This document shows positions 43,691 through 51,831 of a DNA stretch of 62,316 bases, in pieces. Positions within the stretch are counted from its first letter, which is position 1. Every line of letters begins with the position of its first letter. The position numbers were made by a program, and so were the translations under genes. Under the pieces are notes generated by a model, which worked only from the letters and a program-made list of their open reading frames with translations, made no database searches and was not told the DNA's origin. The stretch covers positions 1 through 62,316 of the forward strand of contig NZ_PXZO01000016.1 of NCBI RefSeq assembly GCF_003013475.1, written 5' to 3'. The DNA comes from Brevibacillus porteri (lineage in GTDB: Bacteria; Bacillota; Bacilli; Brevibacillales; Brevibacillaceae).

Positions 43691-44059
43691 CAAGGCGTTT
43701 AAAATTCCGATTACACGATCCAGGCTTTCGTCGTTGTCGTCCATTGCCATCAGGATACGAACAGCCTCTTTCTTCTTTTCGCTTACATCTGGGTCATTGA
43801 GAATTTTTTCGAAAGCATTAGCGACTTCTACCTGCCCAGCCAACTTCAACAAGTCTTCCAGCGGGTGGTCGTATGCGGAAGCTAACTTTCGAAGAGTTTC
43901 TGATGTTGGATTGACAGGCTGCTTAGTGCTTCGATTCATATTTAGTTCTAAATCACGGATGTATGTGAAGTTTAGTCCAGTTATTTCAGCGACTTCTCTC
44001 AGAGAGAGTTTTTTCTGTTTTCTCAAGGCTTCAAGCGTCTTGCCAAGTTCGTTTTGCAT
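43685..44059 (-). CDS. CI-like XRE repressor
   Basis: A 124-residue protein: HTH GKTLEALRKQKKLSLREVAEITGLNFTYIRDLELNMNRSTKQPVNPTSETLRKLASAYDHPLEDLLKLAG, then a helical dimerisation tail (AFEKILNDPDVSEKKKEAVRILMAMDD). This is the form of ImmR/Xre prophage repressors without a protease domain. It is divergent from the 44280 regulator with operators between, a standard lysogeny switch. ATG 44059 is chosen; an open frame further upstream runs through the operators. Confidence 0.85.
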   Translation of the reverse strand: MQNELGKTLEALRKQKKLSLREVAEITGLNFTYIRDLELNMNRSTKQPVNPTSETLRKLASAYDHPLEDLLKLAGQVEVANAFEKILNDPDVSEKKKEAVRILMAMDDNDESLDRVIGILNALK

Positions 44060-44079
44060 TGGATATTTACACCTCGTTT

Positions 44080-44120
44080 TTGTAGTGTAGACACTACAAA
44101 TTGTAGTATATATACGACGA
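44080..44120. promoter_or_regulatory. Tandem repressor operators
   Basis: TTGTAGTG-TAGA-CACTACAA is a perfect 8-4-8 palindrome at 44080-44099. The adjacent TTGTAGTATATATACGACGA (44101-44120) is a weaker copy of the same layout. They precede the CI-like gene by 20 bp. Confidence 0.7.
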
Positions 44121-44169
44121 AATAGGAAGAGATCATTTGTTCTTTTGTGCAGTTTTTTAGAAAAACCTA

Positions 44170-44198
44170 TTGACGTATTGTGTTGTACAACATACAAT
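44170..44198 (+). promoter_or_regulatory. Rightward promoter with palindrome in the spacer
   Basis: TTGACG, 17-bp spacer, TACAAT. The spacer carries the perfect palindrome GTTGTACAAC. A second TGACGTAT follows at about 44200. This should drive the regulator at 44280. Confidence 0.65.
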
Positions 44199-44279
44199 CT
44201 GACGTATGAACAACACAACATGTCATAATCAATTTACATATTGTTGCATCTTAGCAACAGCCAGGGGGTGAATGTCTAA

Positions 44280-44783
44280 ATGAAAAATACCATTAAGTCT
44301 CTACGTTGTCTTCCAGAATATAATCTTTCCCAAGCGAAACTGGCAGAGGAGCTTGGCACATCAAGAGATCGGATCAGTGCTATAGAGAATGGCGCGGTTC
44401 CCAGCGGAAAACTGATGTTAAGAATTTGCACCTACTTCAATCGGGATATACGAGAAATTTTTTTTGATGATGGTGTTGTATGCACAATACAAAGTTCTAA
44501 AAAAAACAGCAAAAGCAGCGAGTTAAGTAAGCAAAATGAGGTGATGTACGACGAGCAAGGCCGTATGTTGTACCATCCAGATTTTCACCATAATCAGGGG
44601 AAACGCTTTACAGATGAAGAGACGGCCTATCTTTGTAAATTCTACGCGACCGATACTCTCAAATCTCTTTCACTTGCTCTTGGTCGCTTAGAAAAGTCAT
44701 TGGCGTACAGGATTGCCTATCTCAAAAAGACTGGGCTTATAGATTACTACCGCTCTAAATGGGATCGCCAAATGAATGCTTGA
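44280..44783 (+). CDS. XRE regulator, Cro-like first gene of the rightward early operon
   Basis: A 167-residue protein. The N-terminal HTH (NLSQAKLAEELGTSRDRISAIENGAVPSGKLMLRICTYFNRDIREIFF) is followed by a linker and a second small helical domain (RFTDEETAYLCKFYATDTLKSLSLALGRLEKSLAYRIAYLKKTG) resembling a Myb/SANT-type HTH. So it may bind DNA with two modules. It starts behind a GGGGGTG site. As the first rightward gene opposite the repressor it likely plays the Cro role. Confidence 0.75.
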   Translation: MKNTIKSLRCLPEYNLSQAKLAEELGTSRDRISAIENGAVPSGKLMLRICTYFNRDIREIFFDDGVVCTIQSSKKNSKSSELSKQNEVMYDEQGRMLYHPDFHHNQGKRFTDEETAYLCKFYATDTLKSLSLALGRLEKSLAYRIAYLKKTGLIDYYRSKWDRQMNA

Positions 44784-44800
44784 AGAAGGGAGAGAATCTT

Positions 44801-45079
44801 ATGAAAAAACTAGTAGCTATCGACCTAAATGAACAAGAAATAAGAAATATGTGCCATGAACGTATCAGCGAATTGGTAAAAGAAGTTGATGCAGAAAAAG
44901 TATTTTGGGATACGACAGAGCTTAAAAAGCGTACGTGCATGTGCTGGAACACCATACAGGACAAAGTATTCTTTGATCCAAGATTCCCCAAATTCAAGGT
45001 GGGTGGGAAGTGGTATTTCCCCGCAAGAGAAACAAGAGAATTTTTAATTAAGTGGCTGTATGAACAGCCAAAGCATTGA
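44801..45079 (+). CDS. Excisionase-like HTH protein
   Basis: A 92-residue protein. A helical lead (IDLNEQEIRNMCHERISELVKEVD) precedes a winged-helix excisionase-type part: FWDTTELKKRTCMCWNTIQDKVFFDPRFPKFKVGGKWYFPARETREFLIKWLYEQ. The order 'HTH, then G-x-K-W-Y-F-P' is typical of Xis/HTH_17 proteins of Bacillus phages. ATG 44801 has GAAGGGAGAG upstream. Confidence 0.65.
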   Translation: MKKLVAIDLNEQEIRNMCHERISELVKEVDAEKVFWDTTELKKRTCMCWNTIQDKVFFDPRFPKFKVGGKWYFPARETREFLIKWLYEQPKH

Positions 45080-45114
45080 TCAATTGTTGATAAGCATGGG
45101 AGGAGGAGAAGATC

Positions 45115-45738
45115 ATGAACATTCGAGTTGAAAACTGGAGGGGTCATTCGATTCGTTTTGTAGAAGCTGCCCCTGGTGATTGGCATGGAGTAATTCAGGA
45201 TGTCTGCACAGCGCTGGACATAAAGAACGCTTCACAAGCAGCCAAGAGGCTGAAACCAAAACATAAGGGTATATGCAAAATATACACCCTTGGTGGTGAG
45301 CAAGAAGTTCTTTGCGCGAATGAATTTGGGATATACAAGTTGATTTTTCGAAGCAACAAGCCCGAAGCGGAGCAGTTTGAGGACTGGGTTTTTGAAACTA
45401 TTAGTGTGTTACGTAAATCATCTGGTCTCGAAGGATTCCAAATTTTCCGCATGCTCGACAAAGACCATCAGAAAGAAGCTATGGAACGTTTGAAAACCAG
45501 CCTGATTGAACCTGTACGGGTGGATTTTATCAAGGCGAACACGATAGCCAACAAAGCTGTGTCGTCGGTTTTTGGACACCCCAAGATGATTAAGAAAGAC
45601 CAAATGACGCCAGATATGCTCATTCAAAGGCAACAAATCTTAGAGGATACTGTGAACTTGATGGGAGTCAAAGAAAAGTTTGCGTTGGATATGTCAGTTG
45701 CAAACGCGATTTACGGGAAGTATCGGCCAGCACAATAA
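45115..45738 (+). CDS. BRO-N domain phage antirepressor
   Basis: A 207-residue protein with an N-terminal BRO-N domain (ENWRGHSIRFVEAAPGDWHGVIQDVCTALDIKNASQAAKRLKPKHKGICKIYTLGGEQEVLCANEFGIYKLIFRSNKPEAEQFEDWVFETISVLRK) and a C-terminal helical region (MLDKDHQKEAMERLKTSL...). Such antirepressors counter the lysogenic repressor or other host regulators. AGGAGGAG precedes ATG 45115. Confidence 0.85.
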   Translation: MNIRVENWRGHSIRFVEAAPGDWHGVIQDVCTALDIKNASQAAKRLKPKHKGICKIYTLGGEQEVLCANEFGIYKLIFRSNKPEAEQFEDWVFETISVLRKSSGLEGFQIFRMLDKDHQKEAMERLKTSLIEPVRVDFIKANTIANKAVSSVFGHPKMIKKDQMTPDMLIQRQQILEDTVNLMGVKEKFALDMSVANAIYGKYRPAQ

Positions 45739-45771
45739 TCAGACAAGCCAGAAAGGGGGAAGTGACAGGCT

Positions 45772-46026
45772 ATGAGGTATGACTTTGATTCTGCGATTAC
45801 CCGAATAGCAGAACTTTGGTGAATCTACCGTTCCCTGCGACATCAGCCTGCTGACGGCACATGGGACTGGTGGATCGTGAAGGAAGTCAACGAGTTGGAA
45901 AAGGAAATGGCGGCAGCCAGAGAAAACGAAAAGGCCACTGCTCGCAACAGTGACCAACTCAACACAAAAACAAATTTGAATAGTCCTATCCTACCACAGT
46001 TTCTTGAGAGTGGACAAGCATTATGA
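45772..46026 (+). pseudogene. Small phage gene with an in-frame TGA
   Basis: ATG 45772 (GGGGGAAGTGACAGG upstream) begins MRYDFDSAITRIAELW. A TGA stands at codon 17 (45820-45822). The same frame then continues IYRSLRHQPADGTWDWWIVKEVNELEKEMAAARENEKA...ESGQAL to 46026. Both parts look like one 84-residue coiled-coil protein; CGA-to-TGA would explain it. Restart at GTG 45876 region is possible and would give about 50 residues. Confidence 0.5.
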
Positions 46027-46099
46027 CAACCGTTGCTGCGGTCGTTATCGAAGACCGTATGATCTTGAATCTAACTGAAAATACAGGAGGAGTAAGAAT

Positions 46100-46327
46100 T
46101 TGAAATCAGCGGGCATTGTAAGAAAAATTGATACTTTGGGACGAGTTGTTTTGCCAATGGAGTTGCGCAACACCCTTTGTCTTCCAGAAGGGACTCCAAT
46201 GGAGTTCTTCGTGAATAATGACCAAATCATTATCAAGAAGTATGAACCAGGTTGTGTTTTATGTGGGAGTGTTGAGGACGTTCAACCTCATAAGAGCGGA
46301 AAGTTGGTTTGCAAGGCTTGCCTGTAA
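46100..46327 (+). CDS. AbrB/SpoVT-like DNA-binding protein with zinc-ribbon tail
   Basis: A 75-residue protein. Residues 3-50 are the swapped-hairpin AbrB domain (SAGIVRKIDTLGRVVLPMELRNTLCLPEGTPMEFFVNNDQIIIKKY). The tail CVLCGSVEDVQPHKSGKLVCKAC has two CxxC pairs, a treble-clef or zinc-ribbon found in phage AbrB variants. It may be a transition-state-like regulator of phage or host genes. TTG 46100 has AGGAGGAG upstream. Confidence 0.82.
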   Translation: MKSAGIVRKIDTLGRVVLPMELRNTLCLPEGTPMEFFVNNDQIIIKKYEPGCVLCGSVEDVQPHKSGKLVCKACL

Positions 46328-46332
46328 GACGT

Positions 46333-46470
46333 GGGCTTCGGCCCTGCGTGCAGCTGATTGAAAATTGTCAGTTGCACGGAGGTTCGAACCTCCAATTACA
46401 TAACGAGGTCATCGGGATCAGTCATCGGAGCTGTACGGCTGCCGTAGAGGTTGGGACGGCGGCGGCCTCG
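46333..46470 (+). ncRNA. Candidate structured RNA of at least four hairpins
   Basis: The gap behind the AbrB-like gene folds into a row of strong hairpins: GGGC-TTCG-GCCC (46333-46344), GTGCAGCTGA/TCAGTTGCAC (46348-46377), GGAGG-TTCGAA-CCTCC (46378-46393) and TACGG-CTG-CCGTA (about 46434-46446). A long-range pair CGAGG/CCTCG (about 46404-46408 and 46466-46470) closes the last part. It has a T-arm-like piece but no acceptor stem or D-arm, so it is not a tRNA. No T-run follows any hairpin. Class and function are unknown. Confidence 0.45.
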
Positions 46471-46499
46471 TGAATAACGAGGGGAAGGAGGGGAGCGAA

Positions 46500-46709
46500 T
46501 TGAACGAAGAATTGACGGCGTTACTTGATGAACATCACAAGATCAAGACACGATTGGACTTTGTGAACGAACACAAAGAGATGGCAGAGAAAGAAGTCCT
46601 CCGTCACCGCAGCGAGGCAGCCCGTCTGGAGCGGCAAGCAGAAGAAGTCGCCAAAGAGATCGTAGCTGTAATGAAAGAAAAAAGCCCCGTGCTGGAACAC
46701 GGAGCCTAA
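46500..46709 (+). CDS. Small coiled-coil phage protein
   Basis: A 69-residue protein, almost entirely a charged coiled coil (ELTALLDEHHKIKTRLDFVNEHKEMAEKEVLRHRSEAARLERQAEEVAKEIVAVMKEK). TTG 46500 is chosen for AAGGAGGGG upstream; GTG 46470 is a weaker choice. Function unknown. Confidence 0.6.
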   Translation: MNEELTALLDEHHKIKTRLDFVNEHKEMAEKEVLRHRSEAARLERQAEEVAKEIVAVMKEKSPVLEHGA

Positions 46710-46774
46710 GACAAAAACGATTAGTTCTATCCTATCCTGTCAGACGAATTGACGCAAGGAGGTGAGGGGACGCC

Positions 46775-48454
46775 TTGAACCTTGCTTACCAATATCCCAA
46801 AGCGATCCTCCACGATAACAGCATTATTCTGGTAGATGTCCCGTTTCAAGACAAAGAGTTGGCGAAGGCGATCGCGGGATACCAGGGATGGAGCAAAGCC
46901 CCAAAAGGGTGGAAGTATGCAGCCCAGCCAGAAGTGGTAAAAGACATCAAGCGGATCATGCCGAACGCGATCATTGATCCAACAGTCTTGGAGAAGATTG
47001 GACAAGTTGTTGCAACTAGCGATACCGTCCATCAATTGAAGTCGGCTGAAGGACTAGCTGTACAGATGCCAGTCAAAATAAAGCCGTTTGAGCATCAAAA
47101 GAAGGCATTCGCCATCGGCACGATGATTCCATATGCAGGGCTCCTCATGGAGCAAGGCTGCGGAAAGTCGATGACGAGTGTGGCAATTGCAGGCCATCGA
47201 TTCTTACATGACGGATTGAAACGGGTTCTAGTAATCGCGCCCACCTCAGTCGTTCCAGTATGGCCACGAGAGTTCAACGACTATGCAGATTTCTCGTTTG
47301 ATGTGCGGGCGTTGACTGGAACCAGCAAAGACAAGTCGAAGCAGCTGGATACCTGGAAGTCGGATCCGAGCGTTCTACAAGTGGCGGTGGTTAACTATGA
47401 AGCTACCTGGCGTATGGAGGAAGCACTTGCGAAGTGGGTCAAAGACGGCATGATCATCTGCGACGAGTCGCAACGCATCAAGACACCAAACGCCACGCAG
47501 TCCAAGTGCATCCATAAGCTCGGCAAGTTGGCGCGATTCCGGTTGATTCTTACAGGCACGCCCGTTTCTAACTCGCCTCTGGATTTCTTTAGTCAGTACA
47601 AGTTTCTGGATGAATCGGTGTTTGGCGGCTCATACATGGCGTTCAAGAATCGCTACGCGCTCATGGGCGGGTTTGAAAACAAGCAGGTGATCGCCTTCCG
47701 CAACATGGACGAGTTGGTTCGCAAGGCACACTCTATCGCTTTCCGGGTATCAAAAGCGGAAGCGCTGGACTTGCCAGCTGAGACCACGCAGCCGTTGTTT
47801 GTGGAACTGGATAAGAAGACCCGAGCCACATACAACGAGCTCAAGAAGGAAGCCATCACGGAACTAGACAATGGCGAGAAGATCACCGCACAGGTGGTGC
47901 TTACCAAGCTGCTACGCCTGGCGCAAATCTCTGGTGGCTTTGTAACAGACGAGAACAAGCGCGTTCACCAAGTAGGGCGAGAGAAGCTGCAGGCGTTCGA
48001 GGAAACGCTCGACGATCTGATGGCAGCCGGCAAAAAGGTCGTCGTGTTCGCCCGATTCATTGCTGAGATCGAAGCCATCAACAAGATTCTGGATCAGAAA
48101 GGCATCGACTATGGATTCATCACTGGTGCTGTCAGTCAGACTGAGCGCGGCGAGGTCGTGAAAAAGTTCCAAGAGGATCCGAATTGTCGGGTGTTCGTCG
48201 CCCAGATACAAACTGCTGGGTTGGGCATCACGCTGACAGCTGGTGACACGGCAATCTTTTTCTCCATGGACTTCAGCCTGGCGAACCATGAGCAGGCAAA
48301 AGCGAGAATCCATCGGATCGGACAGAAAAACAACGTGACATACATCTATCTGCTCGGCAGAGACACGGTGGACGAGAAAGTGTTCGATGCTCTGAAATCC
48401 AAAAAGAACGTTGCAGATAGTGTTGTGGACAACTGGAGAGACTTTCTCCAATGA
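46775..48454 (+). CDS. SNF2-type DEAD/DEAH helicase
   Basis: A 559-residue superfamily-2 protein. An N-terminal HARP-like segment (residues 1-60) precedes the Q-like PFEHQKKAFAIG, Walker A EQGCGKSMTS (about 126-135), Walker B IICDESQRIK, motif III LTGTPVSN, and helicase C with VVVFARFIAEIE, AQIQTAGLGITLTAG and ARIHRIGQ. It is an SNF2 remodelling ATPase of the kind carried in many Firmicute phages next to replication genes. TTG 46775 follows AAGGAGGTG. Confidence 0.9.
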   Translation: MNLAYQYPKAILHDNSIILVDVPFQDKELAKAIAGYQGWSKAPKGWKYAAQPEVVKDIKRIMPNAIIDPTVLEKIGQVVATSDTVHQLKSAEGLAVQMPVKIKPFEHQKKAFAIGTMIPYAGLLMEQGCGKSMTSVAIAGHRFLHDGLKRVLVIAPTSVVPVWPREFNDYADFSFDVRALTGTSKDKSKQLDTWKSDPSVLQVAVVNYEATWRMEEALAKWVKDGMIICDESQRIKTPNATQSKCIHKLGKLARFRLILTGTPVSNSPLDFFSQYKFLDESVFGGSYMAFKNRYALMGGFENKQVIAFRNMDELVRKAHSIAFRVSKAEALDLPAETTQPLFVELDKKTRATYNELKKEAITELDNGEKITAQVVLTKLLRLAQISGGFVTDENKRVHQVGREKLQAFEETLDDLMAAGKKVVVFARFIAEIEAINKILDQKGIDYGFITGAVSQTERGEVVKKFQEDPNCRVFVAQIQTAGLGITLTAGDTAIFFSMDFSLANHEQAKARIHRIGQKNNVTYIYLLGRDTVDEKVFDALKSKKNVADSVVDNWRDFLQ

Positions 48455-48472
48455 GTAGGGACGTGAATTGAA

Positions 48473-48661
48473 TTGAACATGGTTTGCGTGGGAACATTCA
48501 ATCCCCTTGGAATCAAGTTCTTAAACCGTCCTGGTTGCGGGGAAAAGTGGAAAAACGATACGCGGGACGGGCTATGCCCGATATGTAGAGGACGATTGAT
48601 CCCTGAATCTAACGTTACAGATAAGCACAGAGCAAACATGCTTTCAGTCAGGACCAAATAA
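48473..48661 (+). CDS. Small zinc-ribbon-like phage protein
   Basis: A 62-residue ORF with CGEKWKNDTRDGLCPICRGRLIPES, an incomplete treble-clef/ribbon. The start is uncertain (TTG 48473 or ATG 48479) and the ribosome site is weak. It fits the gap between the helicase and the next gene. Confidence 0.45.
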   Translation: MNMVCVGTFNPLGIKFLNRPGCGEKWKNDTRDGLCPICRGRLIPESNVTDKHRANMLSVRTK

Positions 48662-48675
48662 AGGAGGGGCATACC

Positions 48676-49053
48676 ATGCCAAACATGATCGATCTCACTG
48701 ACTTTGCTGGTGGAGCTGTAACTGAGCGGTTCAACCAGGAGTTGCAAAAAGCTCTGGAGAACATCGCGGATCCAAACACAGACCCGAAGAAATCCCGCAC
48801 CGTGACCGTCAAGGTGACACTCAAAGCTGATGAGAACCGCGACATTGCAGACGTGGACATCACGACAAGCAGCTCACTGGTAGCAGCCAAACCTGTTCTT
48901 ACGAAAATCCTCATGGATCGCGACGGCAAAGGGAACGTGGTCGGTGCCGAGCTGAAATCTGGCAACAAAGGTCAGACGTACATCAATGAAAAAGATCAGG
49001 TCGCTGACGACACGGGCAAAGTTATTGATTTGCGAGCAAGCGCAACCAAGTAA
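48676..49053 (+). CDS. Phage 'replication terminator'-like protein
   Basis: A 125-residue protein: IDLTDFAGGAVTERFNQELQKALENIADPNTDPKKSRTVTVKVTLKADENRDIADVDITTSSSLVAAKP, then beta-rich C-terminus. It matches a widespread phage family usually labelled replication terminator protein; the name comes from databases, and no activity can be read here. AGGAGGGG precedes ATG 48676. Confidence 0.65.
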   Translation: MPNMIDLTDFAGGAVTERFNQELQKALENIADPNTDPKKSRTVTVKVTLKADENRDIADVDITTSSSLVAAKPVLTKILMDRDGKGNVVGAELKSGNKGQTYINEKDQVADDTGKVIDLRASATK

Positions 49054-49095
49054 TTCCGTTTTACCCAAAATCCAAAATATAAGGAGTGTTTCGAA

Positions 49096-49803
49096 ATGAT
49101 TAAAGAAGCGTTACAGTATGTTGCTGGTTTGGCTAATACCCGTTTGGAACATGTTGGAGATCAAGTTTTCTCGACTCAGAAGTTGTATGTCGTGGATCAG
49201 CCTACGCCAGCCAACATTCTCGTTCGCAGCCTATCTGGCATCGTGGAGTACTTACAGTCGGAATTTGACTGGACGGAAAAGCTGATGATTCATGTGAAAT
49301 CTCCAACAGAGGTAGAAGTATTCAGCACCTTCAACCGCGATTTTCAACGGAATGTGCTGATCAAGGCAGAAGCCATGTTGCCAACGTTCCGATTTGACCA
49401 CTTCTTCGATACAGAACACTTCAATATCAAATTGCAATCAATGTTCGTTCCCAATGATGATCGCGCTACCCTGCTGAAGCTTGTTGGAAACATCAAAGAG
49501 GATAGCGTCAAGGAATTTGGCGATGACGGCATTAGCCAAACGGTAACAGCAAAAACAGGTGTTGCAACAGTGGGAGAAGTCCTTGTGCCAAATCCCGTGG
49601 TATTGATGCCATTCCGCACATTCGTAGAGGTGGACCAACCAGCAAGTAATTTTGTTTTCCGTATGCAAAAAGGTCCAACATGCGCGTTGTTTGAAGCAGA
49701 TGGCGGCGCGTGGAAGTTGGAAGCAATGAAGAACATCAAGGAGTACCTAGGAGCAGCACTGGCGGCCGAAATCAAAGGCGGAAAGCTCTATATCATCGCC
49801 TAA
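49096..49803 (+). CDS. Phage protein, possibly DUF2303-type
   Basis: A 235-residue soluble protein. GIVEYLQSEFDWTEKLMIHVKSPTEVEVFSTFN, then PVVLMPFRTFVEVDQPASNFVFRMQKGPTCALFEADGGAWKLEA resemble the DUF2303 family of phage recombination/replication regions. Family call is tentative. AAGGAG upstream. Confidence 0.55.
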   Translation: MIKEALQYVAGLANTRLEHVGDQVFSTQKLYVVDQPTPANILVRSLSGIVEYLQSEFDWTEKLMIHVKSPTEVEVFSTFNRDFQRNVLIKAEAMLPTFRFDHFFDTEHFNIKLQSMFVPNDDRATLLKLVGNIKEDSVKEFGDDGISQTVTAKTGVATVGEVLVPNPVVLMPFRTFVEVDQPASNFVFRMQKGPTCALFEADGGAWKLEAMKNIKEYLGAALAAEIKGGKLYIIA

Positions 49804-49870
49804 TAAACACAAGGTGGAGCAGTGGAAAACTGCTCCTTCTTTCTCCCAATAAATAAAGGGGTGTGCAGAA

Positions 49871-50515
49871 ATGGGATGCGATATTCACCTGTACGTTGAA
49901 CAAAGGACGGAGAACGGCTGGGAAGCTGTGCAAGGCATAAATCCTTGGATCGCTAGGTACAAGGCATTTGCTTTGAATGCCAGAGAACGTGGTGAAAACG
50001 AACGAGCTGCGGAGCTCGACAGATACGTGGTCGAAATGGAAACGAAAGAGCTATGGGTCTACGAAGGCTGGCTCTACAAAGAAAGAAATTACGCCCTGTT
50101 TGCAATGCTGGCTGATGTACGTAACAACTACGATTACAAACCCATCTGCCAACCAAAAGGACTGCCTGGCGACATATCTGATGTCGTGGGTAAAGAGGCT
50201 GCTCGATGGGAAGAAGATGGCCACAATCATAGCTGGCTGACATTGCAAGAATTATTGACCTATGACTGGGATCAAACAACAACCATCACTGGTTGGGTCG
50301 AAAAAAATGTGGCAGACAAGTACAGACAAACCGGGAAACGACCTTCTTACTGGTTCTACGATACAACGAATCGGAACAACAATTACGAGCAGATCAGTTG
50401 GCAAGTGAAATATTCAGAACACGTCCAGCAATTCCTTGATTATGGCCTTCTAAAGCTCAAGCAATATGCTTGCCCACCAGAAGATATTCGCATTGTTTTC
50501 TGGTTCGACAATTAA
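49871..50515 (+). CDS. Conserved phage protein of the MGCDIH type
   Basis: A 214-residue protein beginning MGCDIHLYVEQRTENGWE, a start shared by many phage hypothetical proteins that otherwise vary. Later RNYALFAMLADVRNNYDYKPICQPKGLPGDIS and HNHSWLTLQELL are the conserved core. The Cys-Asp-His start and HNHSW suggest metal binding. No function known. Confidence 0.65.
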   Translation: MGCDIHLYVEQRTENGWEAVQGINPWIARYKAFALNARERGENERAAELDRYVVEMETKELWVYEGWLYKERNYALFAMLADVRNNYDYKPICQPKGLPGDISDVVGKEAARWEEDGHNHSWLTLQELLTYDWDQTTTITGWVEKNVADKYRQTGKRPSYWFYDTTNRNNNYEQISWQVKYSEHVQQFLDYGLLKLKQYACPPEDIRIVFWFDN

Positions 50516-50537
50516 AAGGAATGGGTGTGGATCTTCA

Positions 50538-50963
50538 ATGGATACAGCAGATCAAATCGTTCAGCAACACAGTCCAGTCTTTGCCCTAGCTGACCAGCTG
50601 GTAGCTTTGCGGGAGCGTAAGGAGCAGTTGAAAGCACAAACCGAAAACAACAACGCCGAAATCGAGCGCACCGAGCGCGAGCTGCTTGAACAAATGCAAG
50701 AAAATGACCTACAGAACTTCAAACGAAGTGGGAAGCAGTTTATCTGCTCTACAAAAGTATGGGCTTCTGCTGTAGACAAAGACAAAGTGTACGACTGGAT
50801 GAAAAATAATGGCTATGGCGACTTGGTCAAAGAAACCGTGAACGCCAACTCTTTCAACTCACTCGTGAAAGAGTTGCTAGATCAAGATGGTTTTGTTCCT
50901 GAAGAAGTGGCGGATGTTATCAATGTAACTGAGCGTGCCACGATCATCGTTCGCAAAGGTTAA
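50538..50963 (+). CDS. Coiled-coil phage protein
   Basis: A 141-residue protein: ADQLVALRERKEQLKAQTENNNAEIERTERELLEQMQENDLQNFKRSGKQFICSTKVWASAVDKDKVYDWMKNNGYGDLVKETVNANSFNSLVKEL. A coiled coil plus a small globular domain resembles Gp157-like or recombination-accessory proteins. ATG 50538 is used; ribosome site is weak. Function unknown. Confidence 0.55.
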   Translation: MDTADQIVQQHSPVFALADQLVALRERKEQLKAQTENNNAEIERTERELLEQMQENDLQNFKRSGKQFICSTKVWASAVDKDKVYDWMKNNGYGDLVKETVNANSFNSLVKELLDQDGFVPEEVADVINVTERATIIVRKG

Positions 50964-50983
50964 AGAGAAGGAGACTGATATAT

Positions 50984-51766
50984 ATGAGCAATCTACCTGT
51001 GATTCAAAACCCAACAATCAACCTCCCAATGTTGAACAATCCGAGCGAAGTGTTTGAAATCCTCGAAGAAAACATGGCTGGAGCTACACCAGAATTCCCT
51101 CGTGTGAAAGTGCCATCTGGTGGCGGGATCGCGTTCGAAGTACCTGGCGACGATCCAGAGAATCCTGACAGCGTGAAGGAACTGGAAGGCGTTGTTCTCG
51201 ATCACTTCCCGGTCAATGCCTTCTGGAAACAAAAATTCTCAGGGGAGAACAACCCGCCTGATTGTTCCTCGGTTGACGGAAAGATTGGTAAAGCACCCGA
51301 AGGAGCTCCAGTAAAGTGGGCGGGAGGCATGCAAGACTGCAAAACCTGCCCGTTCAACCAGTGGGGGACTGGCGTGGATCAGCAAGGCAACCCAACGAAC
51401 GGTAAAGCCTGCAAGAACATGCACCAATTGTTCATCTTACGCGAGAACGAAGTATTTCCTGTTCAATTGACACTGCCACCAACGAGTATGCCGAACTGGA
51501 CGGCCTACACAGCGCGTTTGTCTGGAAAACTGAAGCGATTCTATGGCGTGGTAACCAAAGTGAAGCTGAAAAAGGCAAAAAGCAGCGGCGGCATTGATTA
51601 TAGTGAGGCAATCTTTGGTTCATCGAAAGAACTGTCTCCAGAAGAGATCCCAGCCATGAAGGCGCTGAGTGATCAGCTCAAGGGAGCCATGCGGAAGGTG
51701 GCTATCGACAATATGACTGAGGGTAGCGAGCCATCAGAACCACAAGCAGCGGAAGAGATTATGTAA
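50984..51766 (+). CDS. Phage protein with a four-Cys cluster
   Basis: A 260-residue protein between the coiled-coil gene and the primase. The middle carries NPPDCSS...GGMQDCKTCPFNQWGTG...GKACKNMHQLFILRE, four cysteines in a possible zinc or Fe-S knuckle. The flanking beta strands (RFYGVVTKVKLKKAKSSGG) may form an OB fold. A single-stranded-DNA or primase-helper role would suit the place but is not proved. It overlaps the next gene's first possible start by one base. Confidence 0.5.
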   Translation: MSNLPVIQNPTINLPMLNNPSEVFEILEENMAGATPEFPRVKVPSGGGIAFEVPGDDPENPDSVKELEGVVLDHFPVNAFWKQKFSGENNPPDCSSVDGKIGKAPEGAPVKWAGGMQDCKTCPFNQWGTGVDQQGNPTNGKACKNMHQLFILRENEVFPVQLTLPPTSMPNWTAYTARLSGKLKRFYGVVTKVKLKKAKSSGGIDYSEAIFGSSKELSPEEIPAMKALSDQLKGAMRKVAIDNMTEGSEPSEPQAAEEIM

Positions 51767-51831
51767 TGACAGCAGTGGGGTGGGGGATTGGATTGGATCA
51801 ACCACCCCTCCCAATGGGGGGGAGGGCAAGC

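Noticed and set aside
46378..46400. GGAGGTTCGAACCTCC as part of a tRNA gene
   Set aside because: It looks like a T-arm, but no acceptor stem, D-arm or variable loop can be fitted; the piece before it is a 10-bp stem without anticodon geometry.
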